DNA of 64,000 bases, taken from an unicellular cyanobacterium SU2. GTDB taxonomy: Bacteria > Cyanobacteriota > Cyanobacteriia > Cyanobacteriales > Microcystaceae. Position numbers and translations under genes: made by a program. Shown here one piece after another: positions 25,687-35,322 of the stretch. Location: positions 1 to 64,000 of the forward strand of contig NEED01000078.1 of assembly GCA_002110465.1 (NCBI GenBank). The letters run 5' to 3'. Under the pieces are notes generated by a model. The model did not search any database and was not told where the DNA came from. It worked only from the letters and a program-made list of their open reading frames with translations. Position 1 is the first letter of the stretch; each line of letters begins with the position of its first letter.

Positions 25687-25974
25687 GTGAAACCAACAAC
25701 AGTTAAACAACAACAAGAGCAAATTACCTATCCTAATTTACCCCTAGCGGTATATCGAGAATTAGCTGCTCATTTACAACAGGTGGAGAAGGTAACTACT
25801 GAGTTAATTCCCCAACAATCAAAACAGTTTGATTACGATCAAAGTCAAGTGGAAACCTTACAAATTGAGTATCCCAGTTCTCTTGGTGATCTAGAAAAAA
25901 ATCAGATTCAAGAAATTTTAGACTATTACGCTCAAGTTCATGGAGCCTATGAACGGAAGTTTCTCAATAGCTAG
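25687..25974 (+). CDS. Small conserved cyanobacterial protein, unknown function
   Basis: A 95-aa acidic helical protein starting at GTG, 31 bp after the lipoprotein gene and probably co-transcribed. It includes LAVYRELAAHLQQVEKV and ILDYYAQVHGAYERK. No known motif. Length and composition look genuine. Confidence 0.55.
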   Translation: MKPTTVKQQQEQITYPNLPLAVYRELAAHLQQVEKVTTELIPQQSKQFDYDQSQVETLQIEYPSSLGDLEKNQIQEILDYYAQVHGAYERKFLNS

Positions 25975-26062
25975 TTTTAAATAAATTCGTTTTTTACTCC
26001 TTACTTTTTTTCTTCATTAAGCAAAAGATATTAAACCAAATTCGTCAATTACTAATTGACAC

Positions 26063-27343
26063 CTAAAATGTTTTTTTAGGACGATAATTGGCAACAGATT
26101 CAACCAAACCCAAACCAATAAAGTTAGTTAACAAAGCTGATCGCCCATAACTTAACCAAGGTAAAGGAATCCCTGTAATCGGTGCCAAACCAACAGTCAT
26201 ACAGATATTAACAATAACCTGAAAAGCAATCATGGATAACATCCCAACGGCTAATAAAGAACCAAAATTTTCCTTAGCTTGACAAGCAATAATTACCAAG
26301 CGAAAACAAATTATCCAGAAGGCTAGTAAAACAAAAAGGCTACCAATGAAACCGAACTCTTCCCCCACTGCTGAGAAAATAAAATCCGTATGTTGTTCAG
26401 GGATAAAGTTAAGTTGAGTTTGGGTTCCTTGATGAAGTCCCCGTCCGAATAATTCCCCCGAACCGATCGCAATACGAGACTGAATTAATTGATAACCGCC
26501 ACCAAGGGGATTTTTTTCCGGCTCTAAAAAGAGGGTTAGACGATCTTTTTGATAGTCTTTGAGTAACCCCCATAACACACCACTTAATTGTCCTGCCACA
26601 ATATTAACGGCGATCGCCACTATTGTTGCAATAAAACGCAAGGGCAAGGTAAACCAAGCAATCAACCCCATAGCTACTGCCCAGATAATCCAGCCAACGG
26701 GCAAAACATTAGCTAAAATCGCAGAAACCAGGGGAGAAATAATTAAAATGAGCCATCCTGGGGGCATATTCGCCCAGTACAACATTCCCAAGGTAATCGC
26801 CGCAAAAACTAATCCTGTCCCTAAATCGGGTTGTAACATGATCAGCACCCAAGGAACTGCGGTTACAGCAAAAATTTTTAAGACGACTGGGATGGTGGTG
26901 GCTTGTTTTTGATGTAACAGAGCCGCTAATGTAATTATTAGACCGACTTTGGCAAATTCTGAGGGTTGAATATTAAAGCTACCAATACTAATCCAACTTT
27001 GCGCCCCATTAGCTGCCACCCCGATGATTATCACCGCAATGAGAGCAATATTGGTGATCGCGTAGGTTATCCAATGCAACTGCATTAAGGTTTCATATCG
27101 CCACCGAGCTAACATTAAGGCGATCGCTAATCCAATTGCGCCAAATACCCAATGTTGCCACCAGTCTACCGATCCTTCTAGGAGTTCGGTACTGCGGATC
27201 ATCAGTCCTCCTAAACTGGTTAACCCGACGATTAAAAATAGTAATAGCCAATCAACTTGGGATAAGTTAGATAACCACAAAGGTAAACGTCGTCTTCTAA
27301 CGGCTCTGGGCATCATTTTAAGAGAACTCCTCACACGAAACAA
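26063..27343 (-). CDS. rodA: Rod-shape SEDS glycosyltransferase RodA
   Basis: A 426-aa polytopic SEDS protein that polymerises peptidoglycan with a class B PBP during elongation. About ten membrane helices are visible. Signature segments are GAQSWISIGSFNIQPSEFAKVG, QPDLGTGLVFAAI (catalytic Asp region), NPLGGGYQLIQSRIAIGSG and TDFIFSAVGEEFGFIGS (quoted as separate motifs). A basic N-terminus (RRRRLP) precedes helix 1. The gene follows mrp by 8 bp and is likely in its operon. FtsW, the division paralogue, is at 51590. Confidence 0.92.
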   Translation of the reverse strand: MFRVRSSLKMMPRAVRRRRLPLWLSNLSQVDWLLLFLIVGLTSLGGLMIRSTELLEGSVDWWQHWVFGAIGLAIALMLARWRYETLMQLHWITYAITNIALIAVIIIGVAANGAQSWISIGSFNIQPSEFAKVGLIITLAALLHQKQATTIPVVLKIFAVTAVPWVLIMLQPDLGTGLVFAAITLGMLYWANMPPGWLILIISPLVSAILANVLPVGWIIWAVAMGLIAWFTLPLRFIATIVAIAVNIVAGQLSGVLWGLLKDYQKDRLTLFLEPEKNPLGGGYQLIQSRIAIGSGELFGRGLHQGTQTQLNFIPEQHTDFIFSAVGEEFGFIGSLFVLLAFWIICFRLVIIACQAKENFGSLLAVGMLSMIAFQVIVNICMTVGLAPITGIPLPWLSYGRSALLTNFIGLGLVESVANYRPKKTF

Positions 27344-27351
27344 TCTCTACT

Positions 27352-28413
27352 TTAGGCTAAAGCAGCTACCGATACCTTAGCAGCAATTTGTTGAGCGATC
27401 GCGGTTAATGCTTGGGCCGAGGCCGACTCTGGGGCAGCCATAACAATGGGAACCCCCTTATCTCCTCCTTCGCGTAAGGCAATTTCGAGGGGAATACAAC
27501 CGAGTAAGGGGACGTTTAATTCTGTTGACGCTTTTTCACCCCCCCCCGAACCAAAGAGATCATAGGTGCGATCGGGTAAGTCAGGGGGAATAAAATAGCT
27601 CATATTTTCCACCAGTCCTAACACATTAACCCCCAATTGTTGGAACATTTTTAACCCACGACGGGCATCTAATAGGGAGACGGTTTGAGGAGTGGTAACG
27701 ATTACAGCACCAGCCATAGGGACTGCTTGGGCAAGGGTTAACTGAGCATCGCCAGTTCCTGGGGGCATATCTACCACTAAATAATCTAACGCTCCCCAAT
27801 TGACTTGATAAAGAAATTGACGAATAATCCCGTTAAGCATCGGACCACGCCAGATAACGGGTTGGTCAGGGTCAATTAAAAAGCCCATGGACACCATTTT
27901 TACCCCATAGTTAAAGGCGGGTTCGAGGACTTCCCCTTGAGATCCTTGTTCTACTTTGACTTGGGCGTTGGCTAACCCTAACATAGTCGGAGCATTAGGA
28001 CCGTAAATATCGGCATCGAGTAAACCGACTTTGGCTCCTGTTTGGGCTAAAGCAACAGCCACATTCACCGCAACCGTGCTTTTTCCTACACCCCCTTTAC
28101 CACTAGAAATGGCAATAATATTTTTGGTTCCAGCGACAGATTGTTGATTCGGTAACGCCTTTTGTTGAGGGGTTTCGGCCGTGACTTCCACTTCAACGGT
28201 TTCAACCCCTGGTAATTGTTTAACGGCTTTTTGGCAATCTTCAACGATGAATTCTCTTAAAGGACAAGCAGGGGTGGTCAAAACTAGGGTAAAACTGACT
28301 TGACTGCCATCAATGGCTACATTACGGATCATATTCAAGTCTACTAAGCTTTTTTGCAGTTCGGGATCTTGAACTGGACGTAAGACTTCTAAAACTGATT
28401 GGGTATCGAGCAT
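27352..28413 (-). CDS. mrp: Mrp/NBP35-type iron-sulfur carrier ATPase
   Basis: A 353-aa cytosolic P-loop protein. The N-terminal MIP18/DUF59 domain (VLRPVQDPELQKSLVDLNMI) is joined to an ATPase with deviant Walker A SSGKGGVGKSTVAVN and VVDMPPGTGDAQLTLAQ. In E. coli ApbC a CxxC cluster site follows ENMS; here that segment reads ENMSYFIPPDLPDRTYDLFG and has no cysteines, as I recall for cyanobacterial Mrp. Fe-S transfer is therefore less certain than the fold. Confidence 0.88.
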   Translation of the reverse strand: MLDTQSVLEVLRPVQDPELQKSLVDLNMIRNVAIDGSQVSFTLVLTTPACPLREFIVEDCQKAVKQLPGVETVEVEVTAETPQQKALPNQQSVAGTKNIIAISSGKGGVGKSTVAVNVAVALAQTGAKVGLLDADIYGPNAPTMLGLANAQVKVEQGSQGEVLEPAFNYGVKMVSMGFLIDPDQPVIWRGPMLNGIIRQFLYQVNWGALDYLVVDMPPGTGDAQLTLAQAVPMAGAVIVTTPQTVSLLDARRGLKMFQQLGVNVLGLVENMSYFIPPDLPDRTYDLFGSGGGEKASTELNVPLLGCIPLEIALREGGDKGVPIVMAAPESASAQALTAIAQQIAAKVSVAALA

Positions 28414-28618
28414 TGTAATTTAGGTTCTCCTGGTGAGGCAACTTTAAGGATTTCTTCAGATTGCATCTATGAAAATGTTAACGGTTTTGGGGACATGACA
28501 GCTATCCCAAGCCCCACTAGGAGAAAATCAGATGAACATTTCATTCAATCTTTTGAAGTTCGGAAGAGTGCTTATAATAAAGCAATTTACCATTTTTACC
28601 GAAAAGTAACTAATAGTA

Positions 28619-28777
28619 ATGAAAATCTCCATCAAAAATAAATTCAGTCTTTTCTCCTCTAGTGTCCTGTCTCTCAGTTTACTATTCAGTGCCTTCACTG
28701 CTAAAAAAGCGGCGGCTGCATTAATCATTACGGCCGAGGAAACTGGAGGAAATGTCATATTCTCTTACAATAGATAG
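28619..28777 (+). pseudogene. Truncated exported PEP-CTERM-type protein, N-terminus only
   Basis: A 52-codon frame encodes a clear Sec signal (FSLFSSSVLSLSLLFSAFTA, then KKAAAALIIT) and a few mature residues before a stop. The start resembles cyanobacterial PEP-CTERM exported proteins. The rest of the gene is missing; the following 200 bp have no frame. Confidence 0.5.
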
Positions 28778-28979
28778 GAAACTTAGCTTGAGGAAGCTTC
28801 CGGCTAAGGTGGCGATCGCTAACTGAGAAGCTGTACCCGATGAATACCTGAAAGTAGAGGTAACACCTTGTCTATCAGAGATTAAGAAAGCGATTAAGGC
28901 TAATCCTCTAGTTAATTAAGTATTGGGGGACTGTATTCCCTAATTACACCTGATGACAGCTTCGCCGTATTTTCTCCTA
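28778..28979. other. Non-coding gap with unidentified remnant
   Basis: No ORF. A HIP1 octamer lies at 28814. The sequence looks like decayed coding or element DNA, but I cannot name its source. The preceding 28414-28618, upstream of mrp, is likewise gene-free. Confidence 0.35.
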
Positions 28980-29447
28980 TTAAGAGTTAGAGTTGTTACT
29001 ACCAATTCTCACATCAGTGTCCAAATTAGCTGCAAAACCTATTTCTACTCCTCCGGTTTCGATTATCCTATTAAATTGATCTGGTGTAAGTAAAAGTACG
29101 TCTCTTTCTTCTCTTACACCACGTATGTCAAGACTTAAGAGGAATGTAGCAAGAGATATAGCTGCTCCAAGACCAAAAAAGCCATCTCGTAAAGCATTAA
29201 AAAATGTTCTATCTATTTCATTTCTTTTATCTATTGTTTCGTTTAATCTTCCATATTTCTGTTCTGTATTGTTGCCAAAATTTAGTCCTTCATAATGACT
29301 AATAACTGTCGTAACTTGATCTTTGGCTTCAAGCCAGTTTTGGTAAGCCGTGATAGTGTACAAAACTCCTCCCCCAATACCTAAAATTAGTAGTAGAAGT
29401 ATTCCTACTATCTTGGAAACTTTTAAGAAATTAAACCACGTATTCAT
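28980..29447 (-). CDS. Small membrane protein, unknown function
   Basis: A 155-aa protein with two predicted membrane helices (IVGILLLLILGIGGGVLYTI and FGLGAAISLATFLLSLDI) separated by about 60 residues with a coiled, charged segment. The C-terminal 45 residues are cytosolic or lumenal. Not recognised. Confidence 0.55.
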   Translation of the reverse strand: MNTWFNFLKVSKIVGILLLLILGIGGGVLYTITAYQNWLEAKDQVTTVISHYEGLNFGNNTEQKYGRLNETIDKRNEIDRTFFNALRDGFFGLGAAISLATFLLSLDIRGVREERDVLLLTPDQFNRIIETGGVEIGFAANLDTDVRIGSNNSNS

Positions 29448-29558
29448 TTTCTTGTTCTTCCTTTTTTATACAACCTTTTATCTAGAGATACTTTAAGATC
29501 CTTCTAATATTAATAGGGAGATTAATCCAGGCTTTCTGATTCAGGTTAAAATGTTTTT

Positions 29559-29894
29559 TTAAAAAAGATAATATAGCTTTTCCCGTACAGTTAGACGGAC
29601 AGGCTTTTCTTTAATTCTTTCTTTTTGAGATACTAATTCCTCTTTAATACATTTAGGAAGATCAATCCACTGTGAATTTGTCAGTTTTAGTTTTTGGATT
29701 ATTTCTTCTTCACAAGGTTTTCGTTCTCTCCATGACTTTAATAAGGAAGCAATTCCATTATGTGAACCTCGATCATCTTTATCATCATTAGATACTTTGC
29801 CACTATTATGGATTGGTGAAAGTGTTTGATGTAGTGTACTTGTCAAACCCTTAATGGATGCAAATGAGTCGATGGCTGATGGTTTAACAGGCAC
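29559..29894 (-). CDS. Hypothetical protein, unknown function
   Basis: A 111-aa soluble protein: a Ser/Asp-rich disordered first half and a helical second half (EEIIQKLKLTNSQWIDLPK, then VRLTVREKLYYLF). No recognised domain. The A+T-rich surroundings and lack of conserved context make even its expression uncertain. Confidence 0.4.
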   Translation of the reverse strand: MPVKPSAIDSFASIKGLTSTLHQTLSPIHNSGKVSNDDKDDRGSHNGIASLLKSWRERKPCEEEIIQKLKLTNSQWIDLPKCIKEELVSQKERIKEKPVRLTVREKLYYLF

Positions 29895-30210
29895 ACCAAG
29901 CCGTCTATCTATAAGCTAGTAGATAAGCTAAGATGATAATAACCCGACATTCTACTATATCTTAAATATAGTTTAGATTGCCATATATTACTCTATAAAT
30001 AATAAATACCTTAAAATAGTAATATAATATTATATTAATTAATATAACTTGATACAGTTTGGCAAAATTGAAAATTTCGTCCCTAATGGAACCTGGATAA
30101 TTTGGCTCTACTGAACTTAGAGGGGTAACAGGGTAAGCTCATCTTAAAGTGTTCGCTTACCTGCCGTAAAGCAGCTAAAAATCCATTAGATTTAGGTGGG
30201 GATGGGGATT
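29895..30210. other. A+T-rich gap
   Basis: 316 bp upstream of the hypothetical gene and downstream of the fibrillin gene. It has strings of TATTA/TTAAT and no ORF or clear RNA structure. Confidence 0.4.
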
Positions 30211-30810
30211 TTAAATCCCTTTTTCTTTAGATAATACAAATACATTACCTTCATTCCCTCTTCCTACTCGAAGATCATCATCTAAATAAGTAATTTCTAA
30301 CCATCCCTGTTGTTCTCGACTTTCGATACTAAAATCTAGGGGAAAGAACTTTTTGCCAGCTTCAAGATCTTTGATTAATTGATTCGGTGATCGATATCCT
30401 AATAACCGTTGGGAACCAATAATATACCGTTCAAACTTAACATTAACTCGCTTTTCAGAGACTGCTTCAAACCTAGCCCCAACACTAACTAATCCTTCTA
30501 AAAAAGGAACCCCAATAATCTCAGCGATGTTGTAAAGTTTTCCCTCAGTCATGCGAAGACATTGATAAATTTGCCCTAATTGCAAGACAGGAAAGCGATC
30601 AAGTCCTAAAATTCCTTTACTGGTAGTATAAAGTAACCGCCAATTGCCATCGAGTAATTCTTGTGCTTCTAAAGGTTTAGGAGTGGGGTTATGATCTTCG
30701 AGTTGTTCAAGGGCTGAAAGAACCCTAACTCGATCCATTTCGCTGGCTAACAACCCTCTATTTTTCCCAGCGATCGCTTCTAACAGTCTTGCTTTTTCAT
30801 TCATTCTCAA
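30211..30810 (-). CDS. PAP/fibrillin family protein
   Basis: A 199-aa lipocalin-like plastid-lipid-associated (PAP/fibrillin) protein, a family shared by cyanobacteria and chloroplasts and linked to thylakoid lipid or plastoglobule functions. The family landmarks LDGNWRLLYTTSKGILGLDR, IYQCLRMTEGKLYNIAEI and the closing WLEITYLDDDLRVGRGNEGNVFVLSK (split motifs) are intact. Start at ATG 30810 or two codons later. It lies 143 bp downstream of pcyA in the same direction. Confidence 0.9.
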   Translation of the reverse strand: MRMNEKARLLEAIAGKNRGLLASEMDRVRVLSALEQLEDHNPTPKPLEAQELLDGNWRLLYTTSKGILGLDRFPVLQLGQIYQCLRMTEGKLYNIAEIIGVPFLEGLVSVGARFEAVSEKRVNVKFERYIIGSQRLLGYRSPNQLIKDLEAGKKFFPLDFSIESREQQGWLEITYLDDDLRVGRGNEGNVFVLSKEKGI

Positions 30811-30953
30811 ATCTTTCCTCTAATTCATCAATTTTCGCTTCAAGCTAGTTATTGTTGAAAAATATCTCTCTCTTTCACCTTCTCCCCTTGGGCTGAGCGA
30901 CAGTCGAAGTCCTCTCCCATTTCTTAATTTTAGACTTACTGCAAAATAGTCTG

Positions 30954-31697
30954 TTAATCCTGGGGAGGTAAGTCAAACAAGACTTGAGTCATATATTTGT
31001 TAGCCCATTCTTGACCAAAAGCTTTTTCGAGAACCCGACGGGTTTTATCATTTTGTTGTTGCTTGGTGCAGTAATAGTGTTGTCCGGCTAAGTTAGACAC
31101 TTGGTGTTCACTCGAAACGGGTTGAGAGTCAATAGCGGTTTGACAATGAATTTTCAAAAATCCAGCCACACGGGACAAAAACTGGGTTTCTTCTTCTGGG
31201 TTAGTCGGACGAATAAATAAACAATAGTCTGAGAAAATATCGCCCCATTCGGGTAGTTCACGGGATTCAGAAAATTCAAAAACTGGTAATTGGGATAGGG
31301 CTTGGTGGTATTCTGAAGCAAGGGTCAGTTCTTGGTTAGCGGGGGATAAATCCGCGATCGCTGCACTTACTCCCCTAGGACCTGCGACGATATCACAGCC
31401 AAACATCGGTAGAGAATAACTCGGATGAGGAAACATAACACAGTGAAGAATATCTAATCCCTGTCCCACCTTTGCCAATTCTAAATGGAGTTTTCGGAAT
31501 TGAGGGGTTTGGTAACATCGATTTTCAATCACCAGTTTTTCCCCTTCAAGTTTTCCTTCCACATATCCTAACCCATCAGGTAATTCATAGGGGGCTAGGG
31601 GGAGATACTGTTCCCAATGAGATAGGATAATATCAGCTAGTTGTTGGATCAAATGGTTGAGTTGGGGGCGAATAGAAACGGGTGAAGTGTCTAACAT
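30954..31697 (-). CDS. pcyA: Phycocyanobilin:ferredoxin oxidoreductase
   Basis: A 247-aa bilin reductase that converts biliverdin IXalpha to phycocyanobilin for phycobilisomes and phytochromes, using ferredoxin electrons. The substrate-binding residues known from the family can be seen: Glu in [10 protein letters not shown], His in FRKLHLELA and Asp in [13 protein letters not shown]. Length is standard. It is read away from tatA. Confidence 0.96.
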   Translation of the reverse strand: MLDTSPVSIRPQLNHLIQQLADIILSHWEQYLPLAPYELPDGLGYVEGKLEGEKLVIENRCYQTPQFRKLHLELAKVGQGLDILHCVMFPHPSYSLPMFGCDIVAGPRGVSAAIADLSPANQELTLASEYHQALSQLPVFEFSESRELPEWGDIFSDYCLFIRPTNPEEETQFLSRVAGFLKIHCQTAIDSQPVSSEHQVSNLAGQHYYCTKQQQNDKTRRVLEKAFGQEWANKYMTQVLFDLPPQD

Positions 31698-31932
31698 ACC
31701 GCTTATTAGCTACGATTTTCGGATAGTTGGCGAGGAGTGCTACACAAGGCAAGGTTTGTCTAGGCAATTGTCCACTAGCATCAAACTCAATTGTTGCAGC
31801 CCTAGTCATTTTACCATTGCGAGGACATCAATCTAGTTAGTTTTTTGGGTTAAACTCTGATTTTTTTCTGAGATACAATATTGTTACTCGGTTTTCGATA
31901 AAATTTAGCTTTTTTGAATATTTGGAGTTGAT

Positions 31933-32100
31933 ATGTTTGGATTAGGATGGACAGAAGTACTGGTTATTCTGGGTGTTGCTTTATTGATTTTTGGGCCAAA
32001 AAAAATTCCTGAAATTGGGTCTACTTTAGGAAAAACCCTACGGGGATTTAAAGATGAAATAAATCCTTCTGGGGATGAGGATTTTGAGAATAAAGATTGA
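31933..32100 (+). CDS. tatA: Sec-independent translocase subunit TatA (short)
   Basis: A 55-aa protein with the classic layout: a short N-terminus MFGLGWTEV, a membrane helix LVILGVALLIFGPKKIP containing the conserved FGP hinge, an amphipathic helix EIGSTLGKTLRGFKDE and an acidic tail. GGAG precedes the ATG by 5 bp. It would form the Tat pore used by the two twin-arginine proteins in this window (13700 and 62204). Confidence 0.92.
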   Translation: MFGLGWTEVLVILGVALLIFGPKKIPEIGSTLGKTLRGFKDEINPSGDEDFENKD

Positions 32101-32267
32101 GTCTTATTGTCAGCTAAGATTTATTCTTTTACATAGGTTGTGACCAGCAAAACCTGTCTAAATAGGTTTAATTTAGTCTCTGAAGCATGGAACTAAAGGG
32201 AACTAAATCAAGATGATATAGACTAAATAATCAAGTTCATCTCATGGTTGAGGAGTGAAAAGCGTCG

Positions 32268-33032
32268 ATGAATTGGTCTTTATTATCATTCAAACAAGCT
32301 AGTGTGACCTTACTAGCATTAACGTCCCTTGCTGCTGTTATCGAGTTACCTGCTAAAGCGCAACGGTTGACCCCCCCACCTCCTGTCAAAATGGTACAGT
32401 CTAAGGAAGTTAACCAAGAAGTCTTAGAAAAGAAAGCTGCCGAGTTAATCACCCTCTTAAGTCAAGAAAAATACGAAGAAGCAAGAAAGTCCTTGAGTCG
32501 TGATCTTGCTGTTGAACTGACTGCCGATAAAATTGGGGAAATTTGGGAAGGGTTAATCGAAATCACCGGACCAGTTAAAAAACAATTGAGTTCTCGTGTG
32601 ATATCCACTATCAATGCAGACTTAGTGGTAATTGAAACGGAATTTGAAGGCGAGACTGATGAATTTATTGTCACCTTCAATAAAAAGGGAGAAATTATCG
32701 GGGTGGATTTTCCGACGGTTGAAGCCATTGAAGACATTGCCCAAATTTTGATCAATTCCGTAGCTGCTAATGACTTTGCTCGAGCTAGAGGGTACTTAAG
32801 TTCTGCCCTGAAAACTGAGATTCTCCCTACCAGACTTCAAACCGCTTGGCAACAAATTCAGAAGGAAAACGGTTTATTTGAACGCATTGTTAAGACAGAG
32901 GTGCGATCAGGGTCAAGTGTTGATAAGGTAGATGTGGTGATTGTGGAGGCACAATTCCAAAAAGCGACTAAAGAATTTTTCTTCATTTTTGATGAAAATA
33001 GCCGCATTGTCGGGATGGATCTCACCGAATAG
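32268..33032 (+). CDS. Exported protein with two DUF3887 domains
   Basis: A 254-aa secreted or lumenal protein. A Sec signal (VTLLALTSLAAVIELPAKA) is followed by two copies of a domain of about 95 residues: LITLLSQEKYEEARKSLS...GEIIGVDF and ILINSVAANDFARARGYLS...SRIVGMDL. These match DUF3887, a small fold resembling NTF2. Function unknown. It lies 33 bp before eno and may be co-transcribed. Confidence 0.8.
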   Translation: MNWSLLSFKQASVTLLALTSLAAVIELPAKAQRLTPPPPVKMVQSKEVNQEVLEKKAAELITLLSQEKYEEARKSLSRDLAVELTADKIGEIWEGLIEITGPVKKQLSSRVISTINADLVVIETEFEGETDEFIVTFNKKGEIIGVDFPTVEAIEDIAQILINSVAANDFARARGYLSSALKTEILPTRLQTAWQQIQKENGLFERIVKTEVRSGSSVDKVDVVIVEAQFQKATKEFFFIFDENSRIVGMDLTE

Positions 33033-33062
33033 TCAGATTTCTCTATCATTGGATACACTTAA

Positions 33063-34355
<1,293 letters not shown>

Positions 34356-34383
34356 TAACTTAGGGTTTGATTGATTTATTTTG

Positions 34384-34410
34384 CCCACCTTTTGAGGTGG
34401 GTTTATTTTT
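34384..34410 (+). terminator. Terminator of eno
   Basis: CCCACCT-TTTG-AGGTGGG followed by TTTATTTTT, 28 bp after the stop codon. Confidence 0.88.
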
Positions 34411-34597
34411 ATGAAAAAAACATTAAGCTAGGCAAGAATACGAAGTTTTAGTAGTAATTTTACAGTTGTTAATCAACCAATTTAACCAAATTTAAAAATA
34501 TGGCAGATAAATTGACGATAGATAAATTTCCCAATTCCCATAAATCACTTGGTTGATAGTGGAAAGCTAAATCATTAATTTATACCAATAAGTAATC

Positions 34598-35149
34598 ATG
34601 AACAAATTTGTAAAATGTCTAGCACTGACTAGCGCAACCGGCGTTGCAATTTTAACTACATCTTCTCCCGCAAAAGCAGCATTATTAACTTGGTATCTTG
34701 ATGGTGTTACCTTTGATGATGGGGGAACCGCTAGTGGGAGTTTTCAGTTTGATTCTGATACAAACCAAGCTGGGAATGTAAATATTTCCGTGACAGGTGG
34801 AAGTGCATTATCAGCTTCAGATTATGAATTGTCTGGATTGGTTAATGCTAATATTGCTAATTTTTTTGGGTTAAGAAATTCTGATAATAGATTTTTCCAA
34901 GTAGTGTTTGAATTTGATTCTTCATTGACCAATGCGGGGGGAACTGTTGCTATCAATACTACTAGAAATTTGAGTTTTGAAGCCACTTGTGGTGATTTAA
35001 ACTGTTCTTTTCTCACAGATCCTGGAAGATTCATTACTGCAGGGACTGTAACCGCAGTACCCGAACCGCTAACTATTTTAGGTGTGGGAACCGCACTGGC
35101 TTTTGGAACAGGATTTAAGCGTAAATTAGGAAAAGGCAAGAAAAAGTAA
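34598..35149 (+). CDS. PEP-CTERM sorting-domain exported protein
   Basis: A 183-aa secreted protein: Sec signal ending SSPAKA, a beta-rich middle with LDGVTFDDGGTASGSFQFD, and a C-terminal sorting tag VPEPLTILGVGTALAFGTGF followed by KRKLGKGKKK. The tag (PEP motif, helix, basic end) is the substrate for an exosortase, which is not encoded in the window. It may be an outer-surface or matrix protein. Confidence 0.9.
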   Translation: MNKFVKCLALTSATGVAILTTSSPAKAALLTWYLDGVTFDDGGTASGSFQFDSDTNQAGNVNISVTGGSALSASDYELSGLVNANIANFFGLRNSDNRFFQVVFEFDSSLTNAGGTVAINTTRNLSFEATCGDLNCSFLTDPGRFITAGTVTAVPEPLTILGVGTALAFGTGFKRKLGKGKKK

Positions 35150-35190
35150 AATCAATAAATCCATACAGGCTAAAGCCTTATTCTATCAGC

Positions 35191-35216
35191 ACAAAGGCTG
35201 TCTACACAGCCTTTGT
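35191..35216. terminator. Bidirectional hairpin between convergent genes
   Basis: ACAAAGGCTG-TCTACA-CAGCCTTTGT is a 10-bp perfect stem between the PEP-CTERM gene and the PBP gene. There is no long T-run, so factor-independent termination is uncertain. Its left part resembles the 166-bp repeats at 45294 and 55672. Confidence 0.5.
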
Positions 35217-35322
35217 AGATCTAAGTCTGTCCATTAAGCAGAAATCTAGCGTAGCACACGTTACTACAACCATCAAATTAATTTTGCTTACCTTAATGGT
35301 TTGAACTCGAAAAAAAACTCTC